Assembly: GCA_903772945.1 (NCBI GenBank)
Contig: CAICTM010000022.1
Location: 1 to 64,000 of the forward strand
From: Seminavis robusta
Taxonomy: Eukaryota; Bacillariophyta; Bacillariophyceae; Naviculales; Naviculaceae
Direction of reading: 5' to 3'
Length of the DNA: 64,000 nucleotides
The notes below the pieces were generated by a model. The model saw only the letters and a list, made by a program, of their open reading frames with translations, did no database searches and had not been told where the DNA came from. Within the stretch, counting starts at the first letter, position 1; each line of letters opens with the position of its first letter. This document shows positions 42,881-52,952 of this stretch, in pieces. Position numbers and translations under genes: made by a program.

Positions 42881-43084
42881 CAAATCCCCAACTCTAACGA
42901 AAATCACCGAATGATCCGATTCGATTCAGTAATTCGAATCGAATCATCGAATCGAATCAGCCGGGATAAACAGCATCGTTCGATCGAAGCTACTAGCTAG
43001 CTAGTAGTACTACTACCTCTCGCTTTTCGATTTTCGAGCGATTGACCTTTTCGATTTTCGAAACCCGCTAGAGTTGGGGATTTG
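42881..43084. mobile_element. MITE-like inverted repeat element
   Basis: CAAATCCCCAACTCTA at 42881 and its exact reverse complement at 43069-43084 bound 204 bp. The interior is rich in TCGATT/GAATCG words in both orientations. I see no target-site duplication and no coding capacity. Confidence 0.5.
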
Positions 43085-43151
43085 TGACCGTGATTTGTGA
43101 CCGTGACTGAGTTCGGCTTACTCGAGCGTTTTGATTGGTCCTACGCGAATT

Positions 43152-43232
43152 CTTTTTTCTCATTAATTTTGGTACGGCGAATTGAGAATGCAAAATTGCA
43201 GATACGCCGTACCAAAATTAATGAGAAAAAAG
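43152..43232. repeat. Perfect 28-bp inverted repeat (hairpin)
   Basis: The left arm 43152-43179 begins CTTTTTTCTCATTAATTTTG and the right arm 43205-43232 is its exact complement. The loop is 25 nt. Weaker pairing may extend outward (ACGCGAA/TTCGCGT). No open frame depends on it. It lies between the MITE-like repeat and the Mutator-like element. Confidence 0.85.
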
Positions 43233-43389
43233 AGGGAAAGCCAGCCGACTTTAACAGTTATCTTGATTTCGCGTATGCACGGAGGAATAAAGAGGTCAAA
43301 ATGACTGGTTAGGAACGATCCTGAGCCGCTGTCTCAGCCTCAGAAAGCTTCTACTCAGTACGGAGTAGAGAGCCCCTGAAACGCACGGG

Positions 43390-43570
43390 GTTGTATTATA
43401 CGTATAACATTTTCACTATGTATTCTACCGATCATACGTATTACACATATAACATTTTTAATATGTATTAGACAAGTCATACGTACAACACAGATAACAC
43501 AAGTGGAACAATATTATACGTATTACATGTATTATGTGTTGTACGTATTTTACGTATAATACATAGCGAC
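43390..43570. repeat. TACGTATAAC-type subterminal array, left
   Basis: TACGTATAACA, TACGTATTACA and related words repeat irregularly. The same family of words recurs near the right end (46825-47000 and 47475-47540). Confidence 0.75.
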
Positions 43571-43691
43571 GAATTTTTGCTAAGTTTTTTTGCCAGGTGT
43601 TTTCTTAGCAAGGTGTTTTGCCAGGTGTTTGGGAGGTAGAGAGGAAGATGCACTGTTGCAGGCCATAATACCTGACAGCTTATCAAGTAAA

Positions 43692-46032
43692 ATGGACTCT
43701 TACCTATCTGAACTCTCCCATGTTGCTAGATACAATATCAATGATGAAGAATGGACTCCTGCTTCAATCATTGTGAATGTAGCAACCTCACTAACTGATG
43801 ATACACCAAAGGAGATAAACATTATGGATACTCTGGGGTTCGATAATTATCGAATGGAGAAAACGACGGTGTATGGCTACCTTCGATGTATCAATCTTGT
43901 GATTCGGCGCATATTAAAGAAGTTTTGATGCCATACTTTGTACTTTCTTGCAAGACTGCTGGATTCCGTCATCAAAAACAAGGGATTCGATAAGAGGCGG
44001 AATCACATTACCATATGTTGTCCAAGGAGTCGTTTTTACAAACAAAGGTCCCAAAAGGAGAGCAACAAAACACCCAGACTCAGCTTCCTGTTGAGGGGAG
44101 GGTGTCAAATGTCCATTCTCTTTCAATGTTCTATATAGCCAGGAACACAGACGATGGTATCTACCCAAGTTCCAGACAGGCAACAAGCTTCATCGTGGGC
44201 ACGTACAACTGGAAGAGGCACAAGTGAAAGTGTAAGTACTCATCTTGGCACAGAAGCGTTACACTAGCGGAACAATGCCTAAAGAACCATCTCTCGCCAA
44301 GTGCAAGTGTTGTTAAGACTTTACTTTATGAACGAACAGGCTCATCTCTAACTTCAAAACAAATCGAATCTCTAAGGAAGAGTCTGCATCAAGGAGTGGT
44401 CTTGTCTTTGGTGAAGCCAGACGGTACCATCTCTCAAGTATCACATCAGGAGGCGACAGCAGCAGATAGGCTACTTGCCAGATTGCAATCCGATCCAACA
44501 AAATCGTTCGTTGTTCTTTTTGCCTCATTTGACTCCGGTCTTCTTCGAATCAGACAATTTGAGTGGGAGATGATCGTGTCTTGGCTATGGAAATTTTCCC
44601 GATATCAGACAAGAGAAGAAGCAGATTTGTCTCAGCAGTTGCTCATGCACTTGCAATACACGGCTCTTAGCCAATGCAATACACGACTCTTAGCCTTGTT
44701 CGCGACTCGATCCTAGATAGGGTCTGAGTTCGACTCATGACGTAGTCCTTCGCGAATAGTCATTGGAGACAGAATTCTCAATGACCGCTCTAGTCATACT
44801 AGGTTGATGATGAAACATCGCTCTAGATATTTAGCCAGCGTGGAGTACTTCCACGCTACTAGATAAATGCTAGACGAATCTTCCACGCGTTCCGTTTTTG
44901 GATCGTGGAGCGAGTAGGATTGCTACCGCAACCTACTCTATCTCACTCTACAGTCTCCCGCGGGAGTTCAGATCTACGATCCTTTGATTGTGGATCACTC
45001 TCGTTGATTAGTTTTCATAGCTTTCTAATCCTCTCATAACTTTCATTCTCTCAAACTCAAAACACTCGAAAGATCTTTACACTAGCTTTTAGCGTAGTGC
45101 AAACTACCTTGACGAAGACGAGGATCTCCACAGGGGAAGATTGGGACAAGAACTGATAGGAAAGCTGAAGGTGTTCCTGGTAGAGTCTTTCTTCCTAAAA
45201 AAGGACTTATTTTTTGGATACCAGCCACCTACAATCTAAAGCACATTTTGGACAAATCACAAGTACGATAAGTGAAGTTGAGAATGCAGCAATGAAAGGG
45301 GATTCAATGGGTCCAAAGCCTTACCACGACATCGACTTGTCACACCAAAGTATCGAGAAACGTGAAGCCAGAAGAAACCGTGAAAAGGAAATGGCCGCTG
45401 CCCATAATCTGACCTCAACACATACTGACATTGCAGAAAGGGAGTTACATTGCCAAGGTTTGCTCAAAGAGGCTAGCAGCAAGCTGATTCGGCAGTGGCA
45501 GGCCAGAGACAATTACAGTGCCTATAGACACTCAGCAGAAAGGTTCTTTGTGAGACTCAATGTCAAAGACTCAATGACCGAGGAAAATCAACAACAAAGT
45601 CACCAACAGAATGTAGTTGCTCGTCGAAACTACGTCATCCCTGTCTTTGAAAAGACAAGGCAGGTAACCGTGGTGGTATCGGAAGGAAGCAAGTTCCTGG
45701 TTTGTTCTTGTGGACACTGGACCGGCTACTCCATTGCCTGTCGCCATATCTACAAAGTCATGGAGAGGAAACCAGTTGAAACTGATGCCAAAATCAGAAA
45801 CTTCAAACTGTATCGAATGTATGTGGGTGACAAGACAAAACAGGAAATGAGTGAAAGACTCGAAAGACTGAGGGATCATCCAAGTCAAAAGATTGGTGTC
45901 CTACTTACCGACGATTTACCCAATCATGTAAGCTGGAAAGAAGTTGGAAAAGGCGATGCTCCCTTGGAATTCTTCCTCGAGACACTGGACAAAATCAAGT
46001 TGAGGACACCATCGTACTGGAAGATAATCTAG
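43692..46032 (+). pseudogene. MULE transposase, frameshifted and interrupted by an LTR
   Basis: Pieces in several frames suggest one protein. RWYLPKFQTGNKLHRGH (near 44150-44205) is the zinc-finger-like motif with a terminal HxGH found in MULE/FAR1 N-termini. SLTSKQIESLRKSLHQGVVL (near 44350) and FVVLFASFDSGLLRIRQ precede the expected DDE domain, which is largely missing around the LTR at 44652-45102. The last 272 codons are open: HFGQITSTISEVENAAMKG is the region after the DDE catalytic Glu, and FLVCSCGHWTGYSIACRHIY is a CxCx(n)CxH SWIM zinc finger. The stop is the TAG at 46030-46032. Not functional as it stands. Confidence 0.75.
44652..45102 (+). repeat. Solo LTR, inverse copy of the 2.3-4.2 kb LTR
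   Basis: It reads as the reverse complement of 2314-2737, starting TGCAATACACG and ending GTAGTGCA. The first about 22 bp (TGCAATACACGGCTCTTAGCC) are repeated immediately, a small duplication at its edge. No internal domain and no clear target duplication are present. It lies within the MULE transposase and separates the N-terminal and SWIM parts. Confidence 0.85.
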
Positions 46033-46777
46033 TAACTGCCCTTCTTCTTTCCCCTTTTCGCTCTCTTCACCCGCCTTGATACGCTGCCTTCATCGTCCTC
46101 AGAGGTAGATTCTGCTGAGGCTGCTGGTGCTGCAGCGGCTGCTGGAGCTGGAGCAGATGCTGGAACTGCGGAACCCAAAGCCCTGAGACTTTCAACGTGT
46201 GTCCTGTGCTCAGGATTGTTGGGGTCCAGTCCAAGATAAGTGTAGGTGCTGGCTTCGGCCATCACAGCTTCTTCCCTTTCCCTCTGACGTCGTTGTGCTT
46301 CGACTTCTGCAGCTATCTCTTCAGCAACATTTTGTGCGATATTATCATATCGCCTTTCACAAATGTCCTTTCTCGCAGACCTTCCACCTCCCACCAATCC
46401 ATCTTCGCCTGGAGCTCTAGCATGATTGTACATGCTTGGACCAAGCTTTCGGACTTTGAAGGAGTTAGCTTTTGAGGCATTACTCTGTGCAACACCGGGC
46501 TCAAAGCATTCGTGACAAAATGCCGACAGTCCAGGATGGTAGATAGGATGCTGGGTGATAGATCCATCTTCGTTTCGGCGCTTCGCGGTCATCGGAATGG
46601 CTTGTTGAATACATGAAACAAAGTTCCGGGGAGTGATATCTTCAGGGAAGAAGGGACAGGATTGTCAGGGCCAAAGGGAATCTCCTCCTCAGATTCCTCA
46701 GCCTTCGTCTCTTCTGCATCATTCTCGTTTGCCCCGTGATCGTCTTGCGGACCAGATTCATCGTCAGAATCCACCAT
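46029..46777 (-). pseudogene. Second gene of the MULE element, one frameshift
   Basis: Two minus-strand frames abut. 46777-46589 gives an acidic N-terminus (MVDSDDESGPQDDHG) ending in GTLFHVFNKPF, and 46592-46029 continues MTAKRRNEDGSITQHPIYHP with CHECFEPG and an Ala/Pro-rich, basic tail RVKRAKRGKKKGSY. They overlap as ATGA and would be one protein of about 250 residues if a base were restored near 46597. A Cys pair (CHEC) is the only metal-site hint. Its stop and the transposase stop share the four bases CTAG at 46029-46032, tail to tail. The function is unknown; an accessory protein of the transposon is the best guess. Confidence 0.5.
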
Positions 46778-46824
46778 GATGCCTAAACGAAAATACTAAA
46801 CAAGAAAACAAAAATAGTGAGACA

Positions 46825-47000
46825 ACGAACACGGGTAATACGTATAATACAGGTGATACGTATAACACGGGTGATATGTATAATACATGTTACACCTGTT
46901 ACACGTATAACACGGGTGATACATATAATACACGTTACATGCATAACACGTTTTACATGCATAACACGTGTTACACGCGTAACATGCATAACACGTGTTG
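46825..47000. repeat. TACGTATAACAC-type subterminal array, right inner
   Basis: Units of about 15-20 bp combine ACACGGGTGATA, TACGTATAACAC and GCATAACACGTGTTACA. They lie upstream of the minus-strand second gene and could hold its promoter or transposase binding sites. Confidence 0.75.
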
Positions 47001-47474
47001 CGCGCTGACTGAGGTACTTACATGGGTTCAGTACTGGTCCCTACAGAAAGTGGTTGACAATGGAAGTGGTTGACAATGGTAGAATTCAAGGCCAGATCTT
47101 CCACAGGCTTTGTCAGTGAGCCTTCAGAAGTATATGAATGCAAAGAGAATGGTCCTGAAGGCTGTACAGGGCCTGAGGAAGAGAGTGGAGGCAGAAAAAT
47201 GGAGAATGAGTTGAATGAAGAGAAATCATTCTATCTTTCCACAGGAACAGTCTTCTTGGCTTCAACAAAGCCATACCACATTGCCTACTTACCCACAATG
47301 ATGGTGCTATCTTCAAATAACAAGAGAAACCTTTGTATCCTTCAAACAAACAAGAGAAGAGAGGTTGTTGTCATGGTGGATGGTGGTTCTTTGTGGTGGA
47401 GATTGGAGTTGGTGGAGATTGGTCAAGTCAAGTCATTTTGCGAAACTCGAACGGTCACGGTGGCTGGCTGGCGT

Positions 47475-47540
47475 GCGTGTTATACGTGTTATACGAGTGA
47501 TACGAGTGATACGAGTGATACGAGTGATACGAGTAACATC
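47475..47540. repeat. ATACGAGTG tandem array, right end of the MULE
   Basis: ATACGAGTG repeats five times without interruption, preceded by GTTATACGTGTTATACG and followed by the terminal inverted repeat. It is a 9-bp minisatellite of the same word family as the other arrays. Confidence 0.85.
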
Positions 47541-47561
47541 GCGTGCGTTTCAGGGTCTCTC

Positions 47562-48381
47562 ATTTTATATTTTAGTACCCTCTAGCTAGGAGTACCGATA
47601 TAAGGGTCCCGTAGCAACCCAGTACTGTCGGTACAGTGTACTTGACTGGGTAGTAAAAATGTACCAGTAACATCACTGTCCTACTCACTCTATTCTCTTT
47701 TCCTCTTTTACAGAAAACAATGACAATCTGACGGCGCCACCGCCGCGCAGTTTTGTTCTTTTGGCACTTGGAAACCACTGTTTGTTCTGATTGTTCTGGC
47801 TTGACTTGACTGTCGTGAGGGTACTAGTAGTACTGTACGACTTGAAGTCTACCTCTACACCTCCACTCTCAACCATTGCCTCAGCTTCCGCGATAGTGCC
47901 AGGATTGGGAAAAGAATTGGGTGATCTGCACCTAACTGCCGAATCCCAAACACTGCACTGATCCGCAGGAAGGGATGGGTGATGGGCTTTGCCAAAGCAC
48001 CATGGCGATCCTTCCAACTGGCTGTTGATCAGAGCAAGTGAGAGGATCAGATGCCAAGTCTGCTGCTCAACACTAACACGGTCACTATCTTCAGTGGCAA
48101 CCAATTTGATATGCCAAAAGCAAATGTGAGTCTGCATTTAACTTACATTGCTCTGCTTAGAGTCGTGGGGAGAGCCTAATGATTGGATTGGCTTCGATTC
48201 AAGCAATTGATTGATTGAACGGCTCATTCATAATATGATTTTCAGGAATGGTTGAACGGAATCCAATCATTCAAGTCTGCTTCGAGGAGCGGCATTCTAA
48301 TGTAATGCAGCTGAGCTACCGGTACCGTACAAGATATCAAACTCATGTCAATATGAGCATAGGTTGTGGACCAGACTAGCT
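47562..48381. other. Intergenic
   Basis: A minus-strand frame of 150 codons (47685-48137) has a mid-region (SPNSFPNPGTIAEAEAMVES) that could be coding but has no recognisable homolog or clean start. GGTACCGTAC occurs near 48320. Confidence 0.4.
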
Positions 48382-50532
48382 ATGTTCCAGGCAAAGGCAA
48401 TGCATCTGGGCGGACCAGATAGAGAGGCCTGCTGCATGAATCACAGACAGACCTACTGGCATCCCTCCTTGTGGCCTGTACCACCACCACATTCTGTACT
48501 GTGGTCCGTCTCCCTCTCTCTCGTACTTCTTGTTTTGATACTGGTAGGTTAAAAACCTTCCTTTACCCCGACTAGCTAGACTACATACTACATACATGTA
48601 CGGTTCTATCTGCTAATATTTTAAACACAGCAGAGCTGCTTTCGAGAACTGGGCACAGGTCTTTTGGATGATCCCACCACCCTTGACAACACGTCGACAA
48701 GATCGAGCGACGGTGGCAATGATAGGATTCTATCTTGGTATAGGAAGCAAAGCAACGCACATCATCAGGGAATGCTGCCATCACAACAACAATCAAATAG
48801 AAGACCTTTGCCTTCAACAACCGCCGTGCTATGCAGCCAACATGATGATGAAGATTCTTCCAACGCGCAACCTACACCTGTATTATGGTCTTCCGAGACT
48901 GTCCTGGCCACAATTGCGTTGTGCACTTGTTCCCTCATTCACGCATTTCTCCTGATCAGTGTATTCCCCTACTCTGGATACATGGCCATGACATTGATAC
49001 CATCCCTCACGACGGAAACGGTGGGTCCCTACGCAGGGATGTTGGCAAGTGCATTCATGGCAGGAAGGACCTTCAGCGCCTATCCCTTTGGAAGAATGGC
49101 AGATGTCTACGGGCGAGTCTTTGTCTTGGTCTTGAGTTTGATACTCTCGGCCATTTTCAGTATTCTATTTGGCATGTCGCATCAAAGCTTTGCAATGGCC
49201 ATGCTATGGAGGTTCCTGCTCGGACTCAGCAATGGTATCGTGGGGACTGTCAAGACGGTTGTTAGTGAATTGGCGGCGGAACAACAACCTGAAACAAACG
49301 AGACACCATCATTGGAAACTCGCCTAATGGGAATGGTCGTGGGAATGAGAGCCTGGGGATTCTTGATTAGTCCAGCCATTGGAGGCTGGTTGGCAGAACC
49401 AATACGACAATATCCATATCTATTCCACGGGAGCAGTAGTAGGTTACACTGCCTCGAGCCATGGCTGACACGATACCCCTTCATCTTGCCCAATCTTGTG
49501 GGCGCACTCTTGTGCATTTTTTCAGCACTGCTAGTGATAGCGGCAATCGATGAAACACTGACACACGACAAGCGACGTAGTGTCCGAAGTATTCCAGAAG
49601 ACTGCTTCACGTTTCTAAAGTCAAAGTTCAGCTGTTGTTGTTGTGACGGGACGTCCTCCAAATCTCTACCATCCAATCATTCAGAAAAGGAAGATACTCC
49701 ACTGTTACCTAAACCTGTGGAGGACAGAGCAAACAGCTCAATTCAACAAAATATTTCGTTGGCCTGTGATACTACCACTTCCAACGATGATCCACCAAAA
49801 CACGACAACCAGATCGATCTTCAATGCAACAACGACACAACCATGACAGGACTTTGGAAGAACACACAGACGAGAAAACACCTCATTGCCTACTGGCTCT
49901 TTTCCTTCGCTGTTGTCTGCCTCGACGAATCGTTCCCGCTCTTTTGTATTTCAGCAAAAGGAGGACTCGGACTGTCCGAGGGTGCCATTGGTCAGATTTT
50001 GTCTACAGCAGGCTTATTCTTTGCGTTGTCTCAATATGCAATCTACGTCCAAACCGTCGATCGATTTGGATTGTATCCTTCCCTCTGGATTGGGTGTACC
50101 GTTGGATTTCTGCCAGTTTTATTCATACCCCTTTCACTCGGCCTGAACAAAAGCCCTTACGGATATGGTACACAAGAACCAGATGGAATCTCAACAACAA
50201 CAGCCCTGCAATGGTCAACGTTCTTGTTTCTCATGATCATCATGGCAGTGTCCAAAGTGTTTTGCTGCATGTTCTTTTCCAGTGTGTCGATTGCTCTGAA
50301 CAAAACTGTTGATGCAACCCAACGAGCGGCGTTGAATGGATTGGCTACATTAGGCGGAAGCATTGCCAAGGGAGCTGGTCCCATCGTGGCTGGGGTCCTT
50401 GTGTCCGTTTCATATTCCTCAATCAGCCCACCCTGCTATGGGTCCGTTGTCATTTTTACTACCGTGGCCCTCTTGGGTTTGGCCGTGACGAGAACTTTAT
50501 TGGGGCTTCAAACAGCAGTGACACAAGTATAG
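48382..50532 (+). CDS. MFS transporter of the ZIFL (zinc-induced facilitator-like) type
   Basis: The main exon, 48631-50532, contains a 12-TM MFS protein with two halves separated by a long hydrophilic loop (residues about 370-460 of the model). The N-terminal half has GPYAGMLASAFMAGRTFSAYPF and the MFS A-motif-like GRMADVYGRV; later ISPAIGGWLAEP marks TM5, and GLSEGAIGQILSTAG starts the second half. This pattern fits the ZIF1/ZIFL drug:H+ antiporter-like group. The main open frame lacks an early ATG before 48772. A plausible first exon, 48382-48543 (GTAGGT donor), joins at a TTTTAAACACAG acceptor in phase 0 and adds a hydrophobic N-terminus, giving 687 residues. The first exon is an inference. 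Confidence 0.75.
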
Positions 50533-51216
50533 AACCGCAGTCAACGTTTGGCTGACAGTGGTCGAGGAGAGAGATGCGTCTCGAAACTTGGTTTGGTCGG
50601 AAACGTAGCTCGAAGAGTTCCGATGCTTCGTGGACACCGTGAGCTTCGGCCTGACTGTGAGGCGAAATTCCTCTGTCAGCCAGTTGAGCTACCGGTAGCA
50701 CATATTGGGGCTGGCTGCACACCTCCAGGTTGCACTATTCTATGGGAGATGATACTTTACAAAAGTTTTCCCCTTTCAGTGTTGGGTTGTTGGTTTCGGT
50801 GTTTGCATTTTTGATTTTGGGTACAGACCTCTAGTCCCTGTGCTGGCTGCCTACGCTGTCCCACACTTCGAAAGAGGTTGTGGCACACAAGCAAGTAAGT
50901 AGTCTATAGAAAGTTTTTGGCTAGTATTCTAGCCAACTAGCTAGTAGCTGAAACACAAGGCAGGGTTAATTTCTTTGACACTTTCTTTACTATAGTTATT
51001 AGGTTAGTTATGCTAAGGGACGACGAATATATATATACAGGCGGATAATAGATCAATGGACGGAGCGTCTCGCCTCATCACATCAATCAATGGCACCGAA
51101 CCACGGGGCTTCTCGCCTCATGGAATCAGAGCAGCACAGCATGGAAGAGATGATCGAATGGAAGGAACTGTTTTCGCCTCATCGCATGAATCGATCTCAG
51201 GAACCGTTGTGGGTTC
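50533..51216. other. Intergenic between convergent genes
   Basis: No gene is supported. A TATATATATA run lies near 51028. Confidence 0.4.
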
Positions 51217-52952
51217 TTATGCTCTCCTGTAGTCATCATCAGAATAGTAGTGATCATCATAAGAATAGCTGCCGCCCTTGGAGCCCTTGCTTCCTTTGGA
51301 TCCAGAGCCCATGTCATCACTGTAGGCACCTCCACCCTTTCCTTTGCTTCCTTTGGATCCTGATGCAGAGCCCATGTCATCACTGTAGGCTCCATCTCCT
51401 CCCTTGCCCTTGCTTCCTTTGGAGCCACTAGCAGAGCCCATGTCATCACTGTAGGCACCTCCACCCTTTCCTTTGCTTCCTTTGGATCCTGATGCAGAGC
51501 CCATGTCATCACTGTAGGCTCCATCTCCTCCCTTGCCCTTGCTTCCTTTGGAGCCACTAGCAGAGCCCATGTCATCACTATAGGCACCTCCACCCTTGCC
51601 CTTGCTTCCTTTGGATCCGGATGCAGAGCCCATGTCATCTGAGTAACCTCCATCTCCTCCCTTGCCCTTGCTTCCTTTGGAGCCACTAGCAGATCCCATG
51701 TCATCACTGTAGGCACCTCCACCCTTGCCCTTGCTTCCTTTGGAGCCACTAGCAGAGCCCATGTCATCACTGTAGGCACCTCCACCCTTGCCCTTGCTTC
51801 CCTTGGAGCCACTTGCAGAGCCCATGTCATCACTGTAGGCACCATCTCCTCCCTTGCCCTTGCTTCCCTTGGAGCCACTGCAGAGCCCATGTCATCACTG
51901 TAGGCACCATCTCCTCCCTTGCCCTTGCTTCCTTTGGATCCAGAGCCCATGTCATCAGAGTAAGCACCACCGCCCTTGCCCTTGCTTCCCTTGGAGCCAC
52001 TAGCAGGAGCATAGTCATCAGAGCTGTCATCAGAGTAGCCTCCGCCCTTGCCCTTGCTGCCCTTAGAGCCACCCATGTCATCAGAGTAAGCACCTGCACC
52101 CTTTCCTTTGCTTCCTTTAGATCCAGCGGAGCCCATGTCATCAGAGTATGCGCCGCCACCTTTGCCCTTGCTTCCCTTGGAGGCACTAGCAGGAGCATAA
52201 TCGTAATCATCAGAGTAGCCTCCATCACCGCCCTTTCCTTTGGAGCCCTTTGAGGCACCCATGTCATCAGAGTAGGCTCCATCTCCACCTTTGCCTTTGC
52301 TGCCTTTGGATCCAGCGGAGCCCATGTCATCGGAATAGCCTCCATCACCACCCTTGCCCTTGGAACCCTTGGATCCACTAGCTGGGGCATAATCATAGTC
52401 ATCAGAGTAGCCTCCACCTTTTCCTTTGCTGCCTTTGGAACCACCCATGTCATCAGAGTAGCCTCCATCGCCACCTTTGCCCTTGGATCCTTTGGATCCA
52501 CCAGCATCGTCAGAGTAGCCTCCGTCGCCACCCTTTCCTTTGGAGCCCTTGGAGCCGCCCATATCATCGGAGTAGCCTCCATCGCCACCTTTGCCCTTGG
52601 AACCTTTGGATCCACTAGCGGGAATGTAGTCGTCATCATAACCTCCGCCTTTTCCTTTGGATCCCTTGGAGCCCTTGCTAGCTCCAATCATCCAATCGTC
52701 GTCAACATAGCTGCCGCCGCCACTGCCCTTGGATCCTTTGCTGGCGCCAACGTGGTTGTCCATGGATTCATCGGAGTATCGGTGTGTGAAGAACATAAGC
52801 TCACGGTTGACAAAGTTGGACCAAGTGAATGCATCTTCTTGTGGTTCAGATGCGTCGGCGGTCTTGATGGATCTTCGAAGCAGAGTGCGATCAGCTTCAA
52901 CTGGGCCACAAAGCAGGGCAAAAGTGGCAATGGTAGCTTGAATAACCTTCAT
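51217..52952 (-). CDS. Silaffin-like secreted Ser/Gly/Lys/Asp repeat protein (one frameshift)
   Basis: The ATG at 52952 opens a signal peptide (MKVIQATIATFALLCGPVEA), then DRTLLRRSIKTADA with an R-x-L site as used in silaffin processing. From about residue 75 to the end, more than 20 copies of GSKGSKGKGG(D)(G)AYSDDMG(SA) are present; two units carry a YDYAPA variant. The plus-strand DNA is tandem at 60-75 bp per unit. Near 51879 one repeat lacks one T (CCACTGCAG against CCACTTGCAG elsewhere), which shifts the frame; the clean repeat then continues in another frame to SYSYDDHYYSDDDYRRA and TAA at 51217. The shifted reading runs on as APREARARE-type nonsense to 51126. Lys, Ser and Asp in this arrangement suit phosphorylation and silica association; that is an inference. 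Confidence 0.8.

Larger units (their letters stand above)
43368..47561 (+). mobile_element. Decayed Mutator-like (MULE) DNA transposon
   Basis: The ends are inverted: GAGAGCCCCTGAAACGCACG at 43368 and, read inward from 47561, GAGAGACCCTGAAACGCACG (19 of 20). Just inside both ends lie arrays of TACGTATAACAC-like words. Inside are a broken transposase with a SWIM zinc finger (plus strand), an LTR inserted within it, and a second gene on the minus strand. I found no 9-bp target duplication beside these ends, so either the flanks have drifted or the true termini are slightly different. Confidence 0.65.

Noticed and set aside
47685-48137. A 150-codon minus-strand frame as a gene
   Set aside because: A short stretch looks faintly coding but there is no family, and GGTACC-type and repeat DNA surrounds it.
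48664-48771. Translation start of the ZIFL transporter at the TTG at 48664
   Set aside because: Eukaryotic genes rarely start at TTG, and an in-phase upstream exon with good splice sites exists.
51813-52687. Other long frames across the silaffin-like repeats on both strands
   Set aside because: Tandem repeats without stops in several frames create these; only one frame begins with a signal peptide.
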